DNA from: Streptacidiphilus jiangxiensis
Lineage (GTDB): Bacteria > Actinomycetota > Actinomycetes > Streptomycetales > Streptomycetaceae
Assembly (NCBI RefSeq): GCF_900109465.1
Contig: NZ_FOAZ01000040.1
Coordinates: 1 to 47,067, forward strand
DNA length: 47,067 nt
Reading direction: 5' to 3'
Shown here: in pieces, positions 31,512 through 40,932 of the stretch
How positions within the stretch are numbered: the first letter of the stretch is position 1
Layout: every line of letters starts with the position of its first letter
Position numbers and translations under genes: made by a program
Notes under the pieces: generated by a model
What the model was told of the DNA's origin: nothing
Database searches by the model: none
Seen by the model: the letters and a program-made list of their open reading frames with translations, nothing else

Positions 31512-32020
31512 CGCAGCGCGGTGGCGCCGTCGGGCGCGAACCGCACCAGCTCGTCCAGCGGGCGGGGCAGGAAGCCCTCCTGCTCCATCCGCCGCAGCTG
31601 GGTGCGCAGGCCGTCGTAGAAGCCGTCGGTGTCGAGCAGCACGACGGGCTTGTCGTGCAGCCCGTGCTTCTTCAGCTCCAGCACCTCGGTCACCTCGTCC
31701 AGCGTGCCGACGCCGCCGACCAGCACCACGAGCGCGTCGGCGCGGGCCAGCAGCTGCGCCTTGCGCTCGGCGAGGTCGGCGGTGCTGACCAACTCGTCCG
31801 CGCCCTGGTAGGCCTTGTGGGCCAGCAGCTCGACCATGATGCCGACGAGCTTCGCGCCCGCCGCCTTCGCCTCGTCCGCGACGACTCCCATCAGCCCGGC
31901 GTCGGAGCCGCCCCAGACCAGCGTGTGCCCGCGCTCACCGAGCGTGCGGGCGAACTCCCGCGCGGGGACGGTGTAGCGCTCGTCGAGGTCGTTGGCGGAG
32001 CAGAAGACGGTGATGTTCAC
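31466..32020 (-). CDS. LOG-family (TIGR00730) Rossmann-fold protein
   Basis: 184 residues, GTG start. It begins NITVFCSANDLDERYTVPAREFARTLGERGHTLVWGGSDAGLMG, with the usual GG-x-GLMG turn, and has VGGVGTLDEVTEVLELKKHGLHDKPVVLLD. This is the family labelled lysine decarboxylase or LOG; characterised members release free cytokinins from their ribotides (phosphoribohydrolase). The usual PGGxGTxxE reads VGGVGTLDE here, with Pro replaced by Val but the catalytic Glu kept. It ends inside the tandem repeats of the convergent RCK gene and follows mnmA by 39 bases on the same strand. Confidence 0.87.
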   Translation of the reverse strand: MNITVFCSANDLDERYTVPAREFARTLGERGHTLVWGGSDAGLMGVVADEAKAAGAKLVGIMVELLAHKAYQGADELVSTADLAERKAQLLARADALVVLVGGVGTLDEVTEVLELKKHGLHDKPVVLLDTDGFYDGLRTQLRRMEQEGFLPRPLDELVRFAPDGATALRYAEEALDGEVSASA

Positions 32021-32059
32021 GTGGGTCCCCCAGGATGCAGGAAGGGTGATGCGGAAGGA

Positions 32060-33220
32060 TCAGAGCTGCGCGGCGGCCGGAGCGCGCTCGGTCTGCGCGA
32101 TCGTCGCGGAGCCGACGACGCGGGTGCCGTCGTACAGCACCACCGCCTGCCCCGGTGCGATGCCGCGCAGCGGCTCGTCCAGGACGACGCGCAGGCCGCC
32201 GTCCTCGGCCACCTCGGCGGTGACGGGCACCTGCTCGCCGTGGGCGCGGATCTGGGCGAGGTAGCGGCCCGTGCCGACCGGGGCCGCCTCACCGCACCAG
32301 CGCGGCCGCACACCCGTCAGCGCGATCACGTCCAGCGCCTCGACCGGGCCGACGGTGACGCGGTTGTCGACCGGCGAGATGTCCAGCACGTAGCGCGGCT
32401 TGCCGTCGGCGGCGGGGCGGCCGATCCGCAGGCCCTTGCGCTGGCCGATGGTGAAGCCGTAGGCGCCGGTGTGCTCGCCCAGGACGGTGCCGTCGGCGTC
32501 CACGATCTCGCCGGGCGCGGTGCCGAGGCGCTGGGCGAGGAAGCCCTGCGTGTCGCCGTCAGCGATGAAGCAGATGTCGTGGCTGTCCGGCTTCTTGGCG
32601 ACGGCGAGGCCGCGGCGCTCGGCCTCGACGCGGACCTGGTCCTTGGTGGTGTCCCCGAGCGGGAACATGGCGTGCGCGAGCTGGTCCGCGTCCAGGACGC
32701 CGAGCACGTAGGACTGGTCCTTGGCCGGGTCGACGGCGGTGTGCAGCTCCCGGCCGCGGGTGGGGTGGTCGACGATCTGCGCGTAGTGACCGGTGCAGAC
32801 GGCGTCGAAGCCGAGGGCGACCGCCTTGTCGAGCAGCGCGGCGAACTTGATCTTCTCGTTGCAGCGCAGGCACGGGTTGGGCGTGCGGCCCGCCGCGTAC
32901 TCGGCGACGAAGTCGTCGATCACGTCCTCGCGGAAGCGCTCGGCGAGGTCCCACACGTAGAAGGGGATCCCCAGCACGTCCGCTGCGCGGCGCGCGTCGC
33001 GGGAGTCCTCCAGCGTGCAGCAGCCGCGGGCGCCGGTGCGGAAGCTCTGCGGGTTGCTCGCCAGCGCGAGGTGCACTCCGGTGACCTCGTGCCCCTGTTC
33101 CACGGCCCGCGCCGCGGCGACGGCGGAGTCCACGCCGCCGGACATCGCGGCGAGCACGCGCAGCCGGCCGCCGGGGAGGGCGGAGGAATCGGGGTCTGGG
33201 GCACCGGGGAAGTCAGACAT
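32060..33220 (-). CDS. mnmA: tRNA 2-thiouridylase
   Basis: 386 residues from the ATG at 33220. It thiolates U34 of Lys, Glu and Gln tRNAs, using persulfide sulfur and ATP. The PP-loop is MSGGVDSAVAA near residue 26. The first catalytic Cys lies in NPCLRCNEKIKF and the second in HDICFIADGD. The C-terminal beta-barrels include GFTIGQRKGLRIG and RYVLDI. The frame remains open upstream, but the conserved part starts at LRVLAAMSGG, so a longer N-terminus is not needed. A cysteine desulfurase, its usual sulfur source, lies about 9.3 kb away in the same window. Confidence 0.95.
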   Translation of the reverse strand: MSDFPGAPDPDSSALPGGRLRVLAAMSGGVDSAVAAARAVEQGHEVTGVHLALASNPQSFRTGARGCCTLEDSRDARRAADVLGIPFYVWDLAERFREDVIDDFVAEYAAGRTPNPCLRCNEKIKFAALLDKAVALGFDAVCTGHYAQIVDHPTRGRELHTAVDPAKDQSYVLGVLDADQLAHAMFPLGDTTKDQVRVEAERRGLAVAKKPDSHDICFIADGDTQGFLAQRLGTAPGEIVDADGTVLGEHTGAYGFTIGQRKGLRIGRPAADGKPRYVLDISPVDNRVTVGPVEALDVIALTGVRPRWCGEAAPVGTGRYLAQIRAHGEQVPVTAEVAEDGGLRVVLDEPLRGIAPGQAVVLYDGTRVVGSATIAQTERAPAAAQL

Positions 33221-33380
33221 AGTGCTTACCAGAATACGGGCCGGGCCGATCAGAGTCGTTCCGCTCAGTTCCCGCCCCGATCCCGTGAGTAACTCAGCCG
33301 ATAGTGCGGGTGCGAGGATCTCACTAGGCTCACCGGTGGCCAGTGGTGGACGGCCGGTGTGGACGAGGAGGACGGACGCG

Positions 33381-34142
33381 GTGATCGAAGCGGCGCTGAG
33401 GGAGATCACTCCCGGCCGGTACGACCGGTACGAGGAGTTGCTGCGCGCCCTCGCCCACGGCCGGCTCTGGATGCTGCTCTGGCACGGCATGCCCGGGGAC
33501 CCGGACGCGCAGTACGGCAACCTGGAGGTCGGCGGGTACGGCTACGCGCCGTGCGTGACCTCCGAGGAGCAGCTCGTCGCGAGCGGCTGGGCCCGACAGC
33601 ACCAGGTGATCTCCGGCGCGGAGGCCGCCGCGGCGCTCTACCGCGAGCACTGGGGCCTGTGGCTGAACCCGCACCAGCCGGGCGGCGGCGTCGGCATCCC
33701 CTGGGCCGATCTGCGCCGCGTCGCGGGCGGCCTGGACCGCCTGCCGGCGGGTCCGCTCGGTCTCACCCCGGTCGACCAGCCGCCCGCCTCGGTCCCCGCG
33801 TCCGTCGGCGGCACGGCGGCGGCTGCGGCGTTCTTCCAGGCCCTGGTCCTGGCGGCCCGGCAGAACCCGGCCGTCCGCTCGCTGCGGCGCGCCTGGGTGG
33901 AGCCGGCGTACGGCGAGCCGAGCCTCACCATAGGCCTCGACCTGGACGACACCTCGGACGCGGCGGTGGCCGCGACGCAGCAGATGATGCTCCAGGCCGT
34001 GGCCTCCGCGCCGGACGGCCTGGCGGTCTCCAGCGTCACCATGGCGGACCCGTACGACCCCGTCGCCGCGTGGCTGTGGTCGCGCGTCCCGGCCTTCTAC
34101 AGCCGTCCCTCCCACTGGGAGCAGGCAGCCCAGCCGGCCTGA
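33381..34142 (+). CDS. SseB-like domain protein
   Basis: 253 residues. The GTG at 33381 was chosen because AGGAGG lies nine bases upstream; no earlier start has one. The first part (YEELLRALAHGRLWMLLWHGMPGDPDAQYGNLEVGGYGYAPCVTSEEQLVASGW) matches the SseB N-terminal domain. The second half (RSLRRAWVEPAYGEPSLTIGLDLDD) resembles the SseB C-terminal region. SseB proteins were linked to serine sensitivity in E. coli, but their biochemical role is unclear. It is divergent from mnmA and ends at a strong terminator. A second member of the family is at 43970-44695. Confidence 0.75.
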   Translation: MIEAALREITPGRYDRYEELLRALAHGRLWMLLWHGMPGDPDAQYGNLEVGGYGYAPCVTSEEQLVASGWARQHQVISGAEAAAALYREHWGLWLNPHQPGGGVGIPWADLRRVAGGLDRLPAGPLGLTPVDQPPASVPASVGGTAAAAAFFQALVLAARQNPAVRSLRRAWVEPAYGEPSLTIGLDLDDTSDAAVAATQQMMLQAVASAPDGLAVSSVTMADPYDPVAAWLWSRVPAFYSRPSHWEQAAQPA

Positions 34143-34162
34143 TCCGGCGCCAGGAGACGGCA

Positions 34163-34210
34163 AAGGCTGAAGGGCCCTCCCACGGCACGGTGGGAGGGCC
34201 CTTCAGCCTT
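34163..34210. terminator. Perfect 21-bp bidirectional terminator
   Basis: Arms 34163-34183 and 34190-34210 (starting AAGGCTGAAGGGCCCTCC) pair over 21 bases without mismatch around the loop GGCACG. It lies between the convergent SseB-like and OppF-like genes, about 20 bases from each stop. The stem ends AA/TT. Confidence 0.9.
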
Positions 34211-34230
34211 CTGCGGTGGCTACGGCCGGG

Positions 34231-35322
<1,092 letters not shown>

Positions 35323-35360
35323 GCCCTTCTCCTGTCCGTCCGCCGCTTCGATGCCGGCAG

Positions 35361-36431
35361 TCACTTGGCACCGCTGGTGGCGCCGCGGCGGATCTCGGCC
35401 TTGTGCTCACCGGTCAGGTGGCAGGCCGCGATGTGCTTGTCGCTGCCGAGAACGGGCAGCAGTTCGGGACGCTCGACCGTGCAGCGCCCGTCCGGCACCT
35501 GCTCCTTGAAGCTGCACCGGGGGTTGAAGGCGCAGCCCGAGGGCAGGTTGATGAGGCTCGGCGGGGAGCCCGGGATCGGGTTGAGCCGCTGGGCGACGTC
35601 GCCGCCGAGGTGCGGCATCGACTGGAGCAGGCCCCAGGTGTACGGGTGCTCGGGCGACTTGAGCACGTCGTTGACCGAGCCGTACTCGATGCGGCGGCCG
35701 CCGTACATGACCAGGATGTCGTCGGAGATCTCCGCGACGACGCCCAGGTCGTGGGTGATGATGATGACCGCGGAGCCGAACTCCTCCTGCAGGTCCCGGA
35801 TCAGGTCCAGGATCTGCGCCTGCACGGTCACGTCGAGCGCCGTGGTCGGCTCGTCGGCGATCAGCAGCTCGGGGTCGCACACCAGCGACATGGCGATCAT
35901 CGCGCGCTGGCGCATACCGCCGGAGAACTGGTGCGGGTAGTCCTTGGCCCGGCGCTCCGGCTGCGGGATGCCGACGCGCTTCAGCATCTCGATCGCGCGC
36001 TCCTTGGCCTCCTTCTTGGACGCCTTGTGGTGCACCTGGTAGGCCTCGGCGATCTGCGATCCGACCGAGTAGAAGGGGTGCAGCGCGGACAGCGGGTCCT
36101 GGAAGATCATCGAGACCTTGCGGCCGCGGAGTCCGCGCATCTGCGACTCCGACATGCCGACGAGCTCCTCGCCGTCCAGCCAGATCTCACCGCCGACCTG
36201 AGCGCGGCTGCCCTTGTGCAGGCCGAGCAGGGAGAGCGAGGTGACCGACTTGCCCGAGCCGGACTCACCCACGATGCCGAGCGTCTTGCCCTTCTCCAGC
36301 GAGAAGGAGACGCCGTCAACGGACTTGACCAGGCCGTCCTCGGTCGGGAAGTGCACACGGAGGTCCCGGACCTCCAGGAAGGACGACGGCGGATTGACGT
36401 CCACGGACTGCGGCGAGAGTTCGATGGCCAC
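35361..36431 (-). CDS. Oligopeptide ABC transporter ATPase, OppD-like
   Basis: 356 residues, GTG start with GAGGAAG upstream. Walker A is GESGSGKSVTSLSLLG, Q-loop MIFQDPLSALHPFYSVG, signature FSGGMRQRAMIAMSL, Walker B LLIADEPTTALD, and switch His is in ITHDLGVVAE. The oligo_HPY C-terminus reads GSPPSLINLPSGCAFNPRCSF with a later Cys pair. It forms a heterodimer with the OppF-like subunit, and the two stops and starts are adjacent, so they are co-translated. Substrate class is inferred from subfamily and could equally be dipeptides or other peptides. Confidence 0.93.
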   Translation of the reverse strand: MAIELSPQSVDVNPPSSFLEVRDLRVHFPTEDGLVKSVDGVSFSLEKGKTLGIVGESGSGKSVTSLSLLGLHKGSRAQVGGEIWLDGEELVGMSESQMRGLRGRKVSMIFQDPLSALHPFYSVGSQIAEAYQVHHKASKKEAKERAIEMLKRVGIPQPERRAKDYPHQFSGGMRQRAMIAMSLVCDPELLIADEPTTALDVTVQAQILDLIRDLQEEFGSAVIIITHDLGVVAEISDDILVMYGGRRIEYGSVNDVLKSPEHPYTWGLLQSMPHLGGDVAQRLNPIPGSPPSLINLPSGCAFNPRCSFKEQVPDGRCTVERPELLPVLGSDKHIAACHLTGEHKAEIRRGATSGAK

Positions 36432-36491
36432 GGATACTTCCTCAGTCGACGGGGGGTCGGGATCACCGACCCGCGCCGGGCATTTCTAGGG

Positions 36492-37484
36492 TCAGGCGAG
36501 GCGGACGCGGGGGTCGATGACGCCGTAGACGATGTCGACGACGACGTTGGCCAGCACGATGACCGTGGCGGCGAAGAGCGTGGTGCCCATGATGACCGGC
36601 AGGTCGGAGTCGGTCACGGAGTCGACGGCGAGCTTGCCGATGCCGTTGATGCCGAAGACGGACTCGGTGATGACCGCGGAGCCACCGATCAGCGAACCGA
36701 GGTCCATGCCGAAGATCGTGACGATCGGCGTGATGCCGGCGCGCAGGGCGTGCTTGAAGATCACCTTGCGCCGCGACAGGCCCTTGGCCCGGGCGGTGCG
36801 GACGAAGTCCTCACCCATCGTCTCCAGCATGGAGGAGCGCGAGAGGCGGGTGTACATCGCCAGGTAGAGGATCACCAGGGTGACCCAGGGCAGGATCAGC
36901 CCCTGGAACCAGGCGTTCGGGTCCTGGGTGATCGGGGTGTAGCCGGGGGCGGCCAGGATCTGCCACTTGTCGACGAAGGCCCACATCAGCAGCAGACCGA
37001 CGAAGTAGGACTGGAGCGAGACACCGAACAGCGCGCCGCTGACGGCGACCTTGTCGATCAGCTTGCCCTTGCGGACGGCGGCGATGACACCGAGGCCGAC
37101 ACCGACGATCAGGAAGATGACGGCGGAGCCGAGGGCCAGGGAGAGGTCGGCCGGGAAGCGGTTGAACAGGGTGGTGAGCACCGGCTCGTCCGTCTTGAAC
37201 GAGATCCCGAGGCAGGGCGCCGCGCAAGTGATCAGCACGCTCTGGTCGCCGAACTTGCGACCGGCGAACAGACCCTTGAGGAACTCGCTGTACTGGGTCC
37301 AGAACGACTGGTCCAGGCCCAGCGAATGCTTGATCTCAGCCAGACGCTGGACCGAGCAGGTCTTGCCACAGGCCAGCAGCGCAGGGTTCGACGGCAGCGC
37401 GAAGAAGATGACGAAGGTGATGAAACTGATCACCAACAGGATGACCGCTGAGATCAGCAGGCGTCGTATGACGTATCGGAACAT
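36492..37484 (-). CDS. Oligopeptide ABC transporter permease, OppB-like
   Basis: 330 residues. MFRYVIRRLLISAVILLVISFITFVIFF is the invariant first helix of the DppB/OppB type. Five more helices follow, and the EAA loop that docks on the ATPases reads RTARAKGLSRRKVIFKHALRAGITPIVT. A long periplasmic-side loop after helix 1 contains Cys-rich LLACGKTCSVQRL. It partners the OppC-like permease. A 180-base gap with two hairpins separates it from the binding-protein gene upstream. Confidence 0.93.
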   Translation of the reverse strand: MFRYVIRRLLISAVILLVISFITFVIFFALPSNPALLACGKTCSVQRLAEIKHSLGLDQSFWTQYSEFLKGLFAGRKFGDQSVLITCAAPCLGISFKTDEPVLTTLFNRFPADLSLALGSAVIFLIVGVGLGVIAAVRKGKLIDKVAVSGALFGVSLQSYFVGLLLMWAFVDKWQILAAPGYTPITQDPNAWFQGLILPWVTLVILYLAMYTRLSRSSMLETMGEDFVRTARAKGLSRRKVIFKHALRAGITPIVTIFGMDLGSLIGGSAVITESVFGINGIGKLAVDSVTDSDLPVIMGTTLFAATVIVLANVVVDIVYGVIDPRVRLA

Positions 37485-37581
37485 GTGGTGCTCGGGTCCG
37501 GCCCGGTGGCCCGGCCCGCCTCCCTCTCGCTGAGAGCCGGTGGGATATGACCTGCGCTCGGGGTGACTTGGTGGGGAGTGG

Positions 37582-37655
37582 CCCGCCGGCCGCGGTTGTT
37601 CACCGCGGCCGGCGGGACCTCAGACGAACGGCCACCCAGTGGGGTTCGGGTGGCC
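37582..37655 (-). terminator. Tandem hairpins between the binding-protein and OppB-like genes
   Basis: Two perfect hairpins: GGCCACCC/GGGTGGCC (37630-37637 with 37648-37655), ten bases after the binding-protein stop, and a stronger 14-bp stem (37582-37595 with 37603-37616) with a 7-base loop. In an otherwise single operon they probably act as a partial terminator or an RNA 3'-end stabiliser, raising binding protein over membrane components. Confidence 0.7.
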
Positions 37656-37664
37656 CTTCGCTAC

Positions 37665-39347
37665 TTAGTGCTTCAGCCAGACGTGCGCGAAGTTCAGCGA
37701 CGCGTTGACCGGGTCCGGAACCAGACCCTGGACGTTGCCACCGGAGAGCTCGTCGAAGTTCATGTAGAACAGCGGCACGACGGAGGCGTCAGCGAGGATC
37801 TGCTGGTCCAGAGCGCCGTAGGCGGCGTCGGCCGTGGCCGGGTCCGTCATCTTGGCGATGGTGTCGATCTGCGAGTTGACAGCCGGGTCGTTCAGGTACG
37901 AGATGTCCTGGTTGGACGCGGGCTGCGCGGCGATCTGGCGACCGTCGAAGAGGATCGGCAGAACGGTGGACGGGTTCGGCCAGTCCGGGATCCAGTCCAT
38001 CCACGCCATGTCGTACTGGTTCTTGGTGTTGTCCAGGGTGCTGAAGTAGTTCGCCTGGTCAACCGGCACGATGTTGACGGTGATGCCGACGTTCGCGAGC
38101 GAGGACTTGACCGCGTCCGCGAAGTTGGTCTGGGTCGGGGTGTTCTCGACGGCCAGCGACAGGGTCAGCTTCGGGTTGCCGGCCTGCGCGAGCAGGGCCT
38201 TCGCCTTGGTCTGGTCACCCGAGGGGCTGGTGGCGTAGAGGTTGAAGTCCTTGTGGCCCTCGACGCCCGGCGCCAGCATGGTGGACGCGTAGTCACCGTA
38301 GGCGGAGCCACCGAAGGCACCACGGGCGGTGGTCTTGTCCAGCGCGAACTCGATCGCCTGACGGACGTGGATGTCCTTGATCCGGTTCACGTTCAGCGCC
38401 AGGTAGGAGATACCCGGGGACTTGATGACGTGGTAACGGGACTTCAGGGTCGGGTCGTTGGCGATCTGGGTGAGGTCGGCACCCGCGATCGGCCACTGCT
38501 GGACCGCGTTCATGGCGTCCGGACCGTCAGCGCGCAGCTGCTGGTCGATCGCCGAACGGTCCAGACCCTGCTTCATGTCGATCTCGTCGACGTTCTGGTC
38601 CCGGATCGGGTCCGAGGAGGCAGACCAGTACGGGTTCTTGACGAGGACGAGCTCCTTGCCCTTGGAGTAGGACTTGATCATGTAGGGGCCCGTCGCCCAC
38701 ACGCCGGTGCTGTAGTTGGCACCCGTGTCGTGAGCCTTCGGGACCGGAGCCCAACCCGCCATGGCCGTGGTCTCGTTGAAGTCGTAGACCGGCTGGTTCA
38801 GGTGGAAGACGATCGTGGAGCTGTCCGGGGTCTGGATCGAGGCCAGGTCCTGACCCTTGAACGGACCCTTGTAGCTGGAGGCGCCGACCAGCCACTGGGC
38901 CGCGTAGCCCGGGCCGCCGGTGATGTCGGGCGACATGAAGCGCTCGACGCCGTACTTGATGTCCTGCGAGGTGACGGCGGTGCCGTCCTGGTACTTGACG
39001 CCCGGCTTGAGGTGGAACGTCCACACGGTGTCGTTCTGGCTCGGCTCACCGGTGTCGGTGGCCAGGTCGCCGACCAGCTTCGGGGCGGAGCCGTCGGTCT
39101 TCTCCTGCCAACCGGTCAGGGTCCGGACGATCTCCTCGACCATGTTCTGACCCTCGGTGGTGTACACACGCTGAGGGTCGAGGCTGTCGAAGTCGGACGG
39201 CGCCAGGTAGGTCAGCGTCCCGCCCTTCTGGACCGCGTCGGAGCTGCCGGAGCCGGTGCTCTTGGAGGAGCTGCTGCACGCGGTCACTCCCAGAGCGAGC
39301 GCGGTGGCGGTCGCCAGGAGGGCGACCGAACGGGTCTTCCGCATCAT
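37665..39347 (-). CDS. Oligopeptide-binding lipoprotein, OppA-like (SBP family 5)
   Basis: 560 residues. The signal peptide MMRKTRSVALLATATALALG ends in the lipobox VTAC, with the lipid-bearing Cys at residue 24 followed by a Ser/Gly-rich linker. GGTLTYLAPSDFDSLDPQRVYT starts the mature SBP_bac_5 fold. WTFHLKPGVKYQDGTAVTSQDIKYGVERF and VRQAIEFALDKTTARGAFGG are family landmarks. It is tethered outside the membrane and delivers peptides to the permease. It is unusual in lying second in the operon, after the OppC-like gene, with its own AAGGAG ribosome site and hairpins on both sides. Confidence 0.93.
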   Translation of the reverse strand: MMRKTRSVALLATATALALGVTACSSSSKSTGSGSSDAVQKGGTLTYLAPSDFDSLDPQRVYTTEGQNMVEEIVRTLTGWQEKTDGSAPKLVGDLATDTGEPSQNDTVWTFHLKPGVKYQDGTAVTSQDIKYGVERFMSPDITGGPGYAAQWLVGASSYKGPFKGQDLASIQTPDSSTIVFHLNQPVYDFNETTAMAGWAPVPKAHDTGANYSTGVWATGPYMIKSYSKGKELVLVKNPYWSASSDPIRDQNVDEIDMKQGLDRSAIDQQLRADGPDAMNAVQQWPIAGADLTQIANDPTLKSRYHVIKSPGISYLALNVNRIKDIHVRQAIEFALDKTTARGAFGGSAYGDYASTMLAPGVEGHKDFNLYATSPSGDQTKAKALLAQAGNPKLTLSLAVENTPTQTNFADAVKSSLANVGITVNIVPVDQANYFSTLDNTKNQYDMAWMDWIPDWPNPSTVLPILFDGRQIAAQPASNQDISYLNDPAVNSQIDTIAKMTDPATADAAYGALDQQILADASVVPLFYMNFDELSGGNVQGLVPDPVNASLNFAHVWLKH

Positions 39348-39394
39348 TTCGGAGTTATCTCCTTCGAGGTGGGACATCACTAGGGCCCCGTGCC

Positions 39395-39420
39395 CGGTGA
39401 TCCGTGGGAGCGGATCACCG
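39395..39420 (-). terminator. Hairpin between the OppC-like and binding-protein genes
   Basis: CGGTGATCCG (39395-39404) pairs perfectly with CGGATCACCG (39411-39420) around TGGGAG. It begins nine bases after the OppC-like stop and ends 47 bases before the binding-protein start. It has no T-run, so attenuation or RNA processing is as likely as termination. Confidence 0.55.
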
Positions 39421-39429
39421 ACCAGGCGG

Positions 39430-40491
39430 TCAGGAACGGTTCGCCCGCGGGTCGAGAGCGTCACGCACTCCGTCACCGAGCAGGTTCAGGGCGAGCACCA
39501 GCACGAGCAGGAGCACGCCGGGGATGAACAGGTACGTCGGGTCGATCAGGAAGTACTCCGACGCCTGACTGAGCAGAGCGCCCCAGTCGGGGTTCGGGGG
39601 GACGACGCCCACACCGAGGTAGGAGAGCGCAGCCTCCGTGGTGATGTTCGCGGGAACGGCCAGCGCAAAAGCAATGAGAATCGGCGCCCACAGGTTCGGC
39701 AGCAGCTGGCGGAACAGGATGTGCACCCAGCCGGCGCCCATGATCCGGGACGCGTCGACGAACTCGCGCTCACGCAGCGACAGCACCTGGCCACGGACCA
39801 GGCGGGCCGTGTAAGCCCAGGCGAACGCCGAGATGTTGAGAATCAGCACCGCAAGGCGCAGGTTCTCGTCGGTACCACCGTGCTGGTCGGTCTGGAAGGC
39901 GTTCTGGATGACCGGGGTCAGCGCGATGATGAAGAGGAGCTGCGGGAACGCCAGGACCACGTCCATGATCCGCGACAGCAGGTTGTCGATCCAGCCGCCG
40001 AAGTAGCCGGCCGCCAGGCCGACGACCACACCGACGACCGTGGACAGCAGGGCCGAGATCAGACCGACCGCGAGCGAGGTCCGAAGGCCGTAGACGATGC
40101 GGGCGAAGAGGTCGAACCCGGTACCGGGCTCGACGCCGAGCCAGTGCTTCGCACTGATTCCGCCGAAATGCCCGTACGGGTAGTTACCGATGTCGGGATT
40201 GATCGACTTTACGTCGGAGGTGATCGGACCCCAGCCACCCAGCGCGGTCAGCACCGGCGCGAAAATGGCGGCGAGGATGAAGATCACGGTAAGAACCAAC
40301 GACACCATCGAGACCTTGTCGCGCTTGAGTCGCGTCCAGGCCATTCGGGCGGGGGAACGCCCGACAACTGCGGTGTTTGTGCTGGTGACCTCAGTTGCGG
40401 TGCTGTCAGCCGTAGCGGTCGTTTCGGCCACAGGGTTCTCCTCGGTGCCCGACTCGCCCGTGGGGCTTATCTGTTGGGGTTGCTGAGTCAT
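39430..40491 (-). CDS. Oligopeptide ABC transporter permease, OppC-like
   Basis: 353 residues. A 45-residue Thr/Ala/Glu-rich cytoplasmic N-terminus precedes the OppC_N segment, SPARMAWTRLKRDKVSMVSLVLTVIFILAAIFAPVL. Then come the HWLGVEPGTGFDLFARIVYGLRTSLAVG region and a helical core whose EAA loop is FVDASRIMGAGWVHILFRQLLPNLWAPI. The C-terminal LLGDGVRDALDPRANRS is typical. It is the first gene of a C-A-B-D-F operon, an order that differs from the enteric A-B-C-D-F arrangement. Confidence 0.93.
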   Translation of the reverse strand: MTQQPQQISPTGESGTEENPVAETTATADSTATEVTSTNTAVVGRSPARMAWTRLKRDKVSMVSLVLTVIFILAAIFAPVLTALGGWGPITSDVKSINPDIGNYPYGHFGGISAKHWLGVEPGTGFDLFARIVYGLRTSLAVGLISALLSTVVGVVVGLAAGYFGGWIDNLLSRIMDVVLAFPQLLFIIALTPVIQNAFQTDQHGGTDENLRLAVLILNISAFAWAYTARLVRGQVLSLREREFVDASRIMGAGWVHILFRQLLPNLWAPILIAFALAVPANITTEAALSYLGVGVVPPNPDWGALLSQASEYFLIDPTYLFIPGVLLLVLVLALNLLGDGVRDALDPRANRS

Positions 40492-40932
40492 GGTGCGGAC
40501 ATCCCCGAGTCTCGGTTCAGGTGTACGTGTCGCGGCGCGGTGACGTGACTCTAGGCGAACAGATTTTGGCCGCTCAAGACCTCAAGGCTTGCCGAGACCA
40601 GAATGAGATCATGCGAGATGTTTCCGTTGTGATCGCATGCCTTGAATGCCCGATTTGACCCCCGAAAACGAGGGGGATTGCGCCAAGTCCCTGAGCATAA
40701 AGTCCGTTTTGGTAGCTTTTGCCCGGACACCCCGTCCCGTGGTGCAATTTACCTACGCATTACCTGGCGTCCGACCCATGAGACGAACGGGGGCCACCAC
40801 GGTGAATGTCTACAGGGTTACTCTCCGTCGCATAGATCCATTCAGTGCCGGCCCGCGCACCGGTCCGCCCGGCTCCGCCGCCCCCGGCGGGTGCGCCCCG
40901 CCGCACCCGCCACGTCGCGGTAGAAATGCCGG
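40492..40932. promoter_or_regulatory. 441-base intergenic region with opp promoter
   Basis: No gene is seen in this relatively AT-rich stretch. On the minus strand TTGAGC (40572-40577), an 18-base spacer and TAGAGT (40548-40553) form a good promoter about 57 bases before the OppC-like ATG. Upstream of it, CATGCGA (40610-40616) and TCGCATG (40633-40639) form an inverted repeat with a 16-base spacer, a possible operator. The plus-strand promoter for the TRIC-type gene was not located. Small frames in 40640-40936 look non-coding. Confidence 0.5.
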
